From NCBI RefSeq assembly GCF_040954835.1, contig NC_090698.1, positions 21,573,501 to 21,637,500 on the forward strand: a DNA stretch of 64,000 bases. Reading direction: 5' to 3'. A program made the position numbers and the translations under genes. The notes below the pieces were generated by a model that was not told the DNA's origin, did not search any database, and saw only the letters and a list, made by a program, of their open reading frames with translations. The stretch is from Lepisosteus oculatus (Eukaryota; Chordata; Actinopteri; Semionotiformes; Lepisosteidae). Positions 22,401-32,497 of the stretch are shown one piece after another (position 1 is the stretch's first letter; the number at the start of each line of letters is the position of its first letter).

Positions 22401-25400
22401 AGTATATACACATTTATCTAGAGGACGTGTTTTATCTGTATATAAGGTACATTTTTATTGATCTTTTATTTGTAACTTCTGTGCATGACTACTGCAAAAA
22501 TGAGATATGGCAGTAATTCTGTTGAAAGAGCTTCTGAATCCTTACAGAGTTATACAGCAGCAGGACAGGGAACGCCAAGTTCGAGTATGATGAACCTCAG
22601 TACCTTCAGGTTTTCATTCCAACTGATTACCGGGTTACTTAGTTGGACACATTATTGAAGTAATTAGCGTAACCATACATGTTCTCAATCATTTATCAAG
22701 TTGTTTTAAGGACGACAGCTTTGATATTTTTGATGTAGTTTGAAATTGTCATCTGATTTTGTGGTGGAAATGGAGTTGGAACGAGAGTTGAAAAGGACTG
22801 GTGTAAGATGACTTTCAGTTGGATTGAGGCCTTAATTAAATAGCTCATTTAATTTAGCTTAATTAAATTAAATTAAAATCCAACATGTTGACATTCTAGG
22901 ACTAGACTGGGTGATATATGCTGTTCAACTATTACAGAAGGAAAACTGCTAAACCATTAAATGTCATAAAAGATCTGCATCACACCAATATAAGCACCCC
23001 AAGTGAAAACCATATAATGTGTCAAATACTTCATGAATGTGTCTTGTAGGTAAATTGGATAGGGTTCTTCATTTTGTTTAGAAAATGGTGTACTGTACCT
23101 CTGTCTCTGTAGAATGTTGTATTTAAGAGCATTTTAACTATCTGTCATGTACTGTATGTATATCAGTGATGCCTTTTAGCAGTTTAAACCAGATTTGTTT
23201 TGATTTTAGTGTTTCAGTTTTTTGTTAAAATGAAATAAACAGCACTGTCTGGACATTCACTTGTTTTAATCAGAAGGTGTAAATGGCTAAAATAGATACA
23301 GTACAGTTTGTATTACTGTGTTTTTGGGATGCCACCAGGTAAATTCATTTCAGTTGGAAATTATTTTATTTTGTGCCTTATGCAACTTCAGCTTCCAGAG
23401 CAGAAGTCGGTGAATCATTACCTTCATTTCTGTTGACACTCAAATGGCGCAAGAGTTTTTATATGCATGTTTGAATATGAGGGGAATCTTCTGCAAGTCA
23501 GCACAGGGAAGTGTGTTTTCACAAGGCAAGAAACAAACCTCTGACTCGGTTTCTCAGTAGAAAGTTTACCCTCCAGGGCTATAAACTTCATCAAGTTTCT
23601 TTCGTTTAGGTAATTTGTTGCCATACAAAAGAATTCTGAAACAAGAATTTTGTAGCCTGCAGTTACCCTTAATATTTTCTTAGCTCAACATAAACTTTAA
23701 CCTAATGGTAATATTTTTCACTGGTTGAGTCATGAAATATAGCTTAGGCACTATATACTGGGTTTGAAAGTGTTATAATGTTGAATTAAAATAATACAAA
23801 TGTATATTAAAACAAATTTCATACTAGTACTTCATGCCCTACTACTTATCTTAAAGGTGTGTTTTGTCAGTACTGTATATGGCATATTGCTTAATATAAG
23901 GTCATTTTAAAATCCAGGACATTTATACTAGGATTGTATGCACAAACATTTGATTAAAGGTCTTTATGTTTTCAGTGTATGTTCTCAACTTAAAGTAGAG
24001 GTTCTTCTGCTGTATTTTCTTCTGCAGATTTTAATCGTGCTGTTATTTTAACAAGCATTGGACGTTTCGCTGATATTAAAATGTGACAAAAATAGTTTGT
24101 TGTACTTTATGGTTTCCCAGGGTTTGTTTGTATGGTCACACAAATACAAATCCTATGGCTGGTGCTGCTGGACATTGTAGTTGGAGGGCTTGCATCTCCG
24201 TCGGGGTGATAGATGTGCTTTTAAGTGTTCAATCTGTGATACCAATTAACCATTGTTATTGATGTCATAGCATTTAAGATTTCCTCTGAGCTCATTAACA
24301 TGTATAGAGCTTCATGTCATCTAATACCTATAAACAATGTATACTACCCTTCATGTCATCAGGTACCTTTGAACAATAACGTTTTTTCCATGCCTTGCTT
24401 TGCTTTCCTTCAAAAATGTGTTCTAATTTCATTTTCTTGTTGCTCTTGCTCACAGCGGAAGTCGCTCATCGAAGACGTTTAAGCCGAAGAAAAATATTCC
24501 TGAGGGCTCCCACCAGTATGAGCTCCTGAAACATGCCGAAGCCACTCTAGGAAGTGGAAACCTTTGCATGGCTGTCATGCTGCCTGAAGGGGAAGACTTG
24601 AATGAGTGGGTGGCAGTGAACAGTAAGTTTGCAGGACAACAACAACTGGAACAAAAAACATTCACTGAAAGTAATTGGAGGTGAATGCATGAATTCTGCA
24701 CACTCTTAAATCGGTATAAAATTGGCAATTATCTTGAAAAAAGTATTACATCCTCTTAAAAATAGGACCAATCTCTGCAGAGTATGTGTACAAATCTGAG
24801 TACTTTGGAAAGAAATGTCTTGCAGATCACCAGTTTTCTTTCTTTCCTTGGATTTAGTGCCACTGGCTGAAGAATGATGTGGAAAAGTAGTGCTTACTGA
24901 AAGAGAACAAAATCTTTGTCATGATTAATAGGATGTCATCACCAAACAGAAATGAATACTGTCGTATTTCCACAGTTGGCCAAAAGCTTTTTAATGCGAC
25001 CATTCCAAAATGGAAATTATCATTGTCCAGAGGTTAGACAATGACAGTAGACTATTTGCAAACAGAGGTTGTACAGGGCAATTTAAATCACTGCTACTTA
25101 ACATGTGGCCCTTTCAGTCCAGTCCCAACACCTTGCTAATTCTTATATTGATCCTGCTGATGGCCAATTGAATAAATATATTAATTCAATGGTTGGAGTG
25201 AAATTCATAAATGGCTTAGTTTGGAAGGGCCACAAGATGAGTAGCCCTGGTTTCTACTAATTATACTAAATTATACTAATTGTTGAAATATTAGTAACAG
25301 AACAGAGGTGTCAAACTCAGGTCCTGGAGGGCTTAGTGTTTTCTGATTTTTGTTTCAACCTTAGCAGACAAATAGGCTTATTATTTTCTTGAACATGTAT

Positions 25401-28400
25401 GGAATTTTTTTAAATGTCTTAATAACTGTTGATTATTCAAAGTATTTACTTCAGTAAGGGTACTGTCACCAACAAATCAACTTGGGGCCAGGTTAGAAGC
25501 ATTACAGTGATTCAGTTCATTTAATGATTAGCACAACTACAGTACTGCATATGCTGTAACTGAGAGCTGTGGTGGAACAAAAGACACTACAATTTTCCAG
25601 GAATGGTGTTTGAGACCTCTGCCCTAGAACATTGGGTTTGTAGAGTAACAGGCAGCAAAATGATCATTAACTGCTATAATATAAATACATTTTATATTAA
25701 AATGTATCATTGTCTTTGTTCCAGTGTCAAAAACCTCAGTATTTGCTCTCATGTATGTAGAGTACTGGCCGATTACAATAGGGAATAATAAGTTTAAAAA
25801 TTAGGCTTGAAAACATATTGCAGTGCAATATTGAAAATACTATATAGGCAATATCAGACAACTCTATGTACACAGTGGTGTCATAAGTATTAAATCCACA
25901 GTTTCTACTCCTGTAAAAAAGATGACAAAATGGCAAGAATTTGACAAAATATGTTCAAAATATGCAATAAGAATTGTGTGTCTCAGCAGCTCTGATTTTT
26001 TCAGTATCATTTTATTCCTCAACCAATACTCTGGATATTTTTTTCAATCACTGCTCCCTTTTTAAAATACATTTTCAATTTGTGTAGAACAGTGGAAATG
26101 AAAACGCTGGATGTAGCCTAAACTCGTCAGGCTCATTTTCACTTAGGAGCAAGTAGAGGTCAATTCCAAAAAAAAGCTCATGGAAAACCTTTTACTAGAA
26201 GGTAAAAAAACAGCATTCTGGGTGCTGTACTTTACAGCCAAATCACTGTATTTTTGCTTCTTTTTTTCACTGTAGAATTGACCTCTACCTGTTTCTTTGT
26301 GTCTTGCATAATATTACAGCTCTCCACTCTACCATTTTTCACTTAGTCAAGTTCCCTATGCCCTTTATGAAGGAGCCATTGTAAATCACCACTGAGGTGT
26401 CTCTGCTTTTCTACTTGTCTCAGAATTGGGCTCAGTAAGCCCAATTGTAGACATCCCTGGGCAATTAGGAGGGTCCTTTGCAGTCTAGGGTAAAGAGGGA
26501 GCCTATCTGATGCATTCCCCTAGGACGAACAACTTTGTGACCTCATGAAAAAAAAAGATCAATATTCCATTTACAGGCACAGCTGAATATGGTTTGAATG
26601 ATGACATGTACAGCATTAAAAAAAAGACTGTATGGAGAGATGTTAGATGTTATGCTAATAGAGAATGAGATTAATGAGTATGCCTAGCTGTTTTCCTTTT
26701 TTGTTTATTATTTTTTTAAATCTAACAGTCTCTTATAAAAGGGATGTAAGTAAAGAAGAGTCAGTATCCCAATTAAAATATTATTGATTGTATTGTCAGT
26801 GATACTGTGAGTGAAACTGGCAAAGGAATATGCTTACTTTGAAAATGTTGAGGGTGTGCTTAAATTATTTCATGACAGATCCAGAAATTATTCTGCTTCA
26901 GTGGTTGGTAAACATTTGGAACAGTGTTGAGTGTTAAACCTCAAATAACCTTTACTATTGGATGCATCAATATATACTTTATTACATAAGCAGGCCTCTA
27001 TGGTAGACAACAATTTCAATTTAGTAGTCTATAATATAGGGCCTTTGTAGTTCTTTAGCCGATAGAGTGAGAGTGTCCAATTTAAATGGGATGTCAAAAA
27101 CCACCACACATTTCCAAATTTTCCAGATAGACAAACACGGAATTTCCTAAAGAGCCTCCATGGTTTCTTTGTTCTCTCTACTTGCCCCTGAATCTAAGCT
27201 ATGTGGCAATTTAGATCTAGACAAATGGTACTAGGAAAGCATTGTTATTGCTTAATTTCCCCAGAGTCCACGTAAACACATACCAAAAGATAGAAATAAT
27301 GCAGCATTAGCCAGTATAATAACTTATGGTGTTCCTGCGCTGGAAAGATGTCCGTTAATCATGTTGGGTTGTTTTTCTGGACATCAAAGATTTACTTCTG
27401 ACATTTAATAAAATTGGAAAAGCAGCTCCCTTTTCACGCTCTGTGACACTGGAACTCGTTCAGTGTAATCGGCGTTAAATTGATGCCTGGCCTCCCCTCC
27501 TTTTCCTTTAAGTGTTTGCTCGTGGGATATATTACCGACACTAGCTTCAAGGTCATGCATTGTGAGGCTTAGGGAACACGATGCCACATTTTCAGGAACA
27601 GTGTTGGAACTGAGTTTCAGGAGGGTGAGAGAATGTTATTCAAGCAATCTTTTGATATCAAAAGAGTTTTCATTTTGCCCTCATTAAACTTTACAAAAGT
27701 AGCCAATTAAACACCTGAAATAGATCATGTGAATGTAAAAAATGAATGTTTTATAAAGCCAATGCAGGTCAGTCATCATAAATTTGAGTCAATTTTGTAT
27801 TAACTTTCGTCACAATTCATTTGCATTAATTAATCTGCATTTTTCCAAAATACTTAGCGATCCATGTATTATAGTTACATTAACGCACTGCTGCTGTCTT
27901 ATGTGCATTCAAATAAAAAAGAATATTTGTGTGGGGAAATAGGGTTACAATTTGTCTGGATTCCATGTGGAAAACCAGCACAGTTTTTTACCTCTGCACT
28001 GTCTGGGCAGAATTCCTAAGGCAGTCTTATAGTTTGGAATGGAAAAAAGGTTGTGAGGTGGACTGCCTCTTGTCGAGAGCCGCAGCTCTGGAAAAGCAAA
28101 GGAATCACTCCCAGAAAGAAAATCAATATCCCCCATGTTAAAATTGGTATCTTTGGTCAGAGACACTATGCTAAACACATCAAGTTAATACAAAATTAGG
28201 CCTAATACAAAAATCCAAATTTCTTTGAGAGCACACCATAGTGTGTTGATTCCCAAAAAATGTGACAATACTATAATAATAGTGCTTATATTTCTAATTA
28301 TCACAAAGGAAATGTATCAAGAAAAAAGTTGGGTATTTTAATTTGGGTATTATATCTGTATTTTACTGTTCATCAGTACAGGCATTTTTTTCACATTATG

Positions 28401-31400
28401 GGTTTGAGTTCTGTTTTATTTTTAAGCACTCCAAGATAAAAGCAAAAACATTGCTTAGGGCTTCAGTTTAATTTTAATTGCAATGTATTTAATTTACAAA
28501 TATTAACCAATTGGCTTTATGAACAGTAGGGCAGCACAGCTCTTCAGAGTTTGAATGTTCTCCCTTTGTTTGTGGGGTTTCCTTTGGGTGCTCTGGCTTT
28601 ATCCCACAGTCCAAAGATATACTGGTTGGTTAATTGGTTTCTGGGAAAACAGGCTCTATTTAAGAGTGTGTACGTGTCTGTGTTTGTGTCTGTGTGTCTG
28701 CCATTTGATGAACTGGTGTCCCATCCAAAGTGTATCCTGCCTTGCACCTGATGCTTGCCTGAATAGGCTCTGACTCCATTACCTTGAGTTGAAATAAGTA
28801 TTTAGAAAATGGATGAATGGTTTTATAAACAAGTGCTTTGGGCTGAAAACAACAGTCTTAGAAATCAATAGGTGGCAATATGCCACATTCATAAATATAA
28901 TTGATCCTTTGTTCTTGATTGCAGAGGACTATATGATATAATGTATTATAATAAGTAAGGCTGATGAATGAATAGAACTGTTAGCTAATTTAGACAACAT
29001 TGTGCAGTGTAATTGTTGCTGTGGGCTCAAAAATACTTCATAATGTGAGAGGGCTTGTGTGATGCCTGATAAATCATGTTATTGTGCATTGAATAATAGC
29101 TTAAATTGTACATAATCTCACACTTCACCATGTTACAACATTTTAGGAAAGCCACAGTGTTCAGAGAAAGCAACATTAAGTAACTAAGTAAGTACAGATT
29201 TCTTGAAAAAGATGGATCTGTTTGGGCTGTCAATAAATGTAGACTCTAGTAGGTGTCTGTAGTACCCTAAGAAGTGGACACTGTTATTTGTCCAGTACAG
29301 CAGTGATATTGGGGAAATTAGGAACCGCACTAAAGACCAATGCACAATATTGTGTTCTTAAACCTTTGAACAGTACTGTAAATCCCCGCTACCTTAAAAA
29401 CAGTTCTTCATTTACAGTTGATTTAACACAGCTGTGTTTGTCCTTTCAGAACAAATCTGTGAAGTCTAAGATGCTTAGTTCAATTTTCTTTTCCAATTCA
29501 TGCTTTTCATGTAGGTACCAATACATATTCCAGCTTTGCATGTGAACACTTTATTTCTACCTTTCTATTTCTGCTATGCAGCTGTAGATTTCTTCAATCA
29601 GATCAACATGCTGTATGGGACGATCACTGACTTCTGCACGGAAGAGAGCTGCCCTCTTATGTCAGCTGGACCCAAGTATGACACTCTGTTTTCTGTGTTT
29701 CCGTTTGTGGCTGTCCTTTTTGCATGGAGTTAGAAGAACTCCCTCATCCTGTCAAGCTTTAAATTTAAAATTATTTTTAATTAGAGGAATGTCTGTTTTG
29801 TGTACTTGCATGTATTTATTTAGGGTGACACAGTGGCATGTTGATTAGTGCTCTTGCCTCTCAGCTCTTGAGCCCAGGGTGTAGTCCTGCTTTGTGCTGA
29901 ATGCATCTAGGATTGATTCCAAGTTACCACACCAGTTACCACACCAGCAATAAGCAGATTCCTAATAATAGATGGGTATATGTATTTAAACTCAGCCATG
30001 TTGTTGAGTGGTTGCTCAGTTCATTGCTTATTTTATTGTATTTAACTGCGTAGATTAATTTTTTGCTTTATTCTCTTTTAGGTATGAGTACCATTGGGCA
30101 GATGGAACTAATATAAAAAAGCCAATTAAATGTTCTGCACCGAAATATATTGATTACTTAATGACTTGGGTACAGGACCAACTTGATGATGAGACACTCT
30201 TTCCATCAAAAATAGGTACAAAAGGTTTTGGCTTGTTTTAATGTTGTTTAATGTTAACGCTTATGGAAATGATATTGTGTTTCTAGAAATATGCCTGACA
30301 TCCATAAGGATTTTGTATTTGTATTTGGCAGATTCCTTTATTTTAAGTGACATATAGTGATACGTGATAACCTGACAAAAAGAATACAACTCAAAGTCAT
30401 GACAACTAACAGAAAATGTGTTAAATTATCACCTTCAGGGATGTTTTCAAAGGACCATTTGCGGTTAGAAAACATTCTTAAAATAGCTTATTCTATATAA
30501 TAAATAATTATAAAAGTAGAATAACTTGCAAAAACAGTTGTGATAAAAGGTCACTTAAAAACAAGCTCATCTTGGATTATGTCCCATAATTCCAGGATTA
30601 TGCAGTGAATGTCTACTGTAAATCATGGGTGTATCTCATCCTTCAATAATCAGTTTGTACAGAATGGGCACACACATGGGTTTTGATCAACATTGTAAGC
30701 TGATTGATTCAATTAAATCAAGAATAACCAACTGTGGTCCTGAGATCTACAGGGTTTAAATATTTCCATTTCAATCAAGCTGTCTACTGAAAGGGAAAAT
30801 GCAAAAATATATTCATTTTCAGGATTAGAATCAGCATTAATGGGTGCATTTCAAACCACAATAAAAGTAAAATCTATACTTATAAAACCTCCAATTCACA
30901 TCAGATGGACAAATAGATGGAATTTCGAGGTATGTACATATTCCGTGATTCAGAATGAGACAACAAAACATCAGATGATGTCAACCAGCCTTATTACATT
31001 GTAAACAAGCAGGCAGAACACATTTCTTTAATCCAACAGAAATATGGCTCCCAAAGGTTTTGCCAATAAATGGACCTTACTTGTCAGCTCTGCATGAAGA
31101 TCATGTTGGAAGATTTCTACGGTGAAATTTCTGCTGCACAACCTGTACTTATGCACTCATACATCCATTGCAGAAAGTCATTAATTACAGTGACTAGTGA
31201 GCAGGAATGGTGGCTTCACGCCGCAATTCTCGTGAACTCTTGCTCTTACCTGTGGTGAGACCAGAATTTTATGACAACATGACTTACAGTACTTTCACAA
31301 AGTTAACTGTTTTGTACTTAATTCGTAATTTTACATTTATTCTGTACCATTGATTAATTTATTTTGTTACCAAGATTTAATAATGGGTCTGAGAAATTGG

Positions 31401-32497
31401 GACTGCAGTTCTCTTTTAATGGAACAATTAATCAGCTTCAGAAGTTAAAAAATGCTCCACGTATTTAGAAATGGATCATTTATGGATGACCCATGAAATC
31501 TGCTGGATTGTAGCCTTGCAGGAACCACCCTATGATCAAACATGATTAGTACGGTCCATCCCTGCTGTAGCAGACTCATTTGCGTTTGGATATCTACATA
31601 AACTTTTATTGCAGAAACAGCAGATGCTCTTTTCAAATTACACTGCACTGACTGAACAATTTTGTGTAGGTCTGTTCCAAGCTGGGCTGGAATTTAAAAT
31701 TCTGTCATGTTCCTTTTCTTCTTCTCCCTGTTGTGCTTTTTTGATTGTCAACTGTGCATTGTGATACCATTCTCAAGCCAGAGCGTCATCATTTCCTAGT
31801 TACAGTTCCCACCGTGCCGCCCTACCCATATTTTAAATTGCTCATTATTAAAACATTACAAGGTTCTGCAGTGTAATTCCAGAATGTTGTGGTTCAACAT
31901 TCCCCTGTGTGTTTCATTGTAAACTTTTTATTTTAGGTGTTCCCTTTCCAAAGAACTTCATGTCTGTGGCAAAGACCATCTTGAAGCGTCTGTTTCGGGT
32001 GTATGCCCATATATACCACCAGCACTTTGATGCTGTAATTCAGCTACAAGAAGAGGCTCATCTTAATACATCGTTCAAGCATTTTATTTATTTCGTTCAG
32101 GTAAATGAATCCTTTGCACATATGTGGTTGGCCACCGAGGTTCAGAGGTTTATTGGATTTGTCTTGAAACGTATATTAAAAATTAAAAAATTAAAAATAA
32201 CCATGCAAAGTATGGAGCTGTTTTTCACTTTTGTGATTAAAATCAGTGTAATAAAAGATTCAAAGACTGGAAGGGTTTTATACCACCTGAAGACAAAATC
32301 TTGTCAAAAATGCATTTGTGAATTCAAATAAAAAAAACAATAAAAAAGAGTGCTATAGAGTACAAAGTGGATTTATATAGTTTCAGTACTTGAAATTGTT
32401 CTTTTGTTTTTTTCTTTAGGAGTTCAACCTGATAGATAGAAAAGAGCTTGCTCCTCTTCAGGAACTGATTGAAAAGCTGACTTCCAAGGACAGATAA
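13468..32497 (+). CDS. MOB1B: MOB1B, MOB kinase activator 1B
   Basis: Six coding exons (13468-13481, 24456-24622, 29582-29675, 30082-30215, 31937-32100, 32420-32497) total 651 nt, giving 216 aa plus stop, the same length as the human protein. Zinc ligands Cys79, Cys84, His161 and His166 are present, as are Thr12 and Thr35, the sites phosphorylated by MST1/2. The B form is chosen over MOB1A because of [17 protein letters not shown] and AGPKYEYHW. In the Hippo pathway, phosphorylated MOB1 binds and activates LATS1/2 and NDR kinases, restraining YAP/TAZ. It is cytosolic and has no signal peptide. One oddity is Cys42 in GNLCMAV, where vertebrate MOB1B has Arg as I recall it. Function is family knowledge; residues and splicing are read here. 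Confidence 0.97.
15843..16105 (+). repeat. Dispersed fish repeat starting with AAGAT units
   Basis: It begins with aagataagataagatcacttt and continues with tgcattaggaattagtc. It ends with a gggatttgaaccggcaacct module shared with other repeats in the window. It reads as an inserted repeat, not a gene. Confidence 0.55.
20266..20298. repeat. 13-bp perfect hairpin
   Basis: TTGAAACACAGAT at 20266-20278 is the exact inverse of ATCTGTGTTTCAA at 20286-20298, with a 7-base loop. It may be a MITE remnant or a structured RNA; no gene is attached. Confidence 0.7.
21415..21505 (+). repeat. Dispersed repeat, family B fragment
   Basis: The text gtcttgctcaagggtgaaac, then acccacatcctcc and a gctgcc end, matches the copies at 35465-35627 and 54165-54305. 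Confidence 0.5.
21785..21945 (+). repeat. Family A SINE-like repeat, 3' part
   Basis: Contains tgccctgtgatggactggca, gggatagctccag and the typical tail gaaaatggatgga. The head is missing. Confidence 0.55.
22600..22830. repeat. hAT-type MITE remnant
   Basis: The left part (aggttttcattccaactgat) and right part (gttggaacgagagttgaaaa) are partly inverse, as in common fish MITEs. The ends are not exact. Confidence 0.35.
24456..24622 (+). CDS. MOB1B: MOB1B coding exon 2
   Basis: Encodes residues 5-61 ([20 protein letters not shown] onward to EWVAVN). The acceptor is ctcacag|CGGAAG and the donor is AACA|gtaagt. Confidence 0.97.
25089..25250. mobile_element. Short inverted-repeat MITE
   Basis: ctacttaacatgtggccctt (25091-25114 area) and aagggccacaagatgagtag (25226-25244 area) are inverse at about 17 of 20 positions. 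The element is 162 bp and non-coding. No clear target duplication. Confidence 0.6.
25303..25621. mobile_element. hAT-type MITE with CAGAGGT ends
   Basis: The left end CAGAGGTGTCAAACTCAGG and the inverse right end CAGAGGTCTCAAACACC are similar. Both resemble a widespread fish hAT MITE. The 8-bp flanks agree at only 4 positions, so the insertion is old. Confidence 0.65.
26151..26290. mobile_element. MITE with TA duplication
   Basis: GTAGAGGTCAATTC (26153-26166) is the exact inverse of GAATTGACCTCTAC (26275-26288). Reading the outer TA as target site gives the ends GAGGTCAATTC, consistent with a Tc1/mariner-type non-autonomous element of about 130 bp. Confidence 0.65.
27648..27665. repeat. 18-bp perfect palindrome
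   Basis: TCTTTTGATATCAAAAGA reads the same on both strands. It lies in MOB1B intron 2; role unknown. Confidence 0.8.
28525..28815 (+). repeat. Family A SINE-like repeat, well-preserved copy
   Basis: Contains the typical gtggggtttcctttgggtg, cccacagtccaaagatatac, tggttaattggtttctggg and tagaaaatggatgaatgg tail. This is the clearest plus-strand copy. Confidence 0.75.
29582..29675 (+). CDS. MOB1B: MOB1B coding exon 3
   Basis: Encodes [20 protein letters not shown] to AGP, with zinc ligands Cys79 and Cys84. The acceptor is tatgcag|CTGTAG and the donor is CCCAA|gtatga. Confidence 0.97.
29822..29960 (+). repeat. Family A SINE-like head with a tandem duplication
   Basis: The head gtgacacagtggcatgttga and gtgctcttgcctctcagctc belong to family A. 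Near 29925-29950 the unit gttaccacaccag occurs twice in tandem. It lies in the 406-bp intron before MOB1B exon 4. Confidence 0.6.
30082..30215 (+). CDS. MOB1B: MOB1B coding exon 4
   Basis: Encodes [17 protein letters not shown] to LFPSKI. The acceptor is cttttag|GTATGAG and the donor is ATAG|gtacaa. The intron before it is only 406 bp. Confidence 0.97.
30216..31936 (+). other. MOB1B: MOB1B intron 4
   Basis: I see no gene, and only a vague repeat-like stretch near 30720-30790. Otherwise it is unique AT-rich sequence. Confidence 0.6.
31937..32100 (+). CDS. MOB1B: MOB1B coding exon 5
   Basis: Encodes [19 protein letters not shown] to FIYFVQ, with zinc ligands His161 and His166. The acceptor is attttag|GTGTTC and the donor is TTCAG|gtaaat. 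Confidence 0.97.
32420..32497 (+). CDS. MOB1B: MOB1B coding exon 6 and stop
   Basis: Encodes [19 protein letters not shown], then LTSKDR and TAA. The acceptor is tctttag|GAGTTC. Confidence 0.97.
   Translation, partial: EFNLIDRKELAPLQELIEKLTSKDR

Larger units (their letters stand above)
13482..24455 (+). other. MOB1B: MOB1B intron 1
   Basis: This 11-kb intron is mostly unique AT-rich sequence. Recognised items are repeats at 15843-16105, 21415-21505 and 21785-21945, a hairpin at 20266-20298, a MITE-like stretch at about 22600-22830 and a ZNF143-like motif at 24161-24181. No other exon was found. Confidence 0.75.
24623..29581 (+). other. MOB1B: MOB1B intron 2
   Basis: A 5-kb intron with three MITE-like inverted elements (25089-25250, 25303-25621, 26151-26290), an 18-bp palindrome (27648-27665) and a family A repeat (28525-28815). 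The rest is AT-rich without a recognised feature. Confidence 0.75.

Noticed and set aside
31909-32331. A 140-codon open frame longer than MOB1B exon 5.
   Set aside because: Only 31937-32100 is MOB1B; the rest is read-through into introns, shown by splice sites and exact phase closure.
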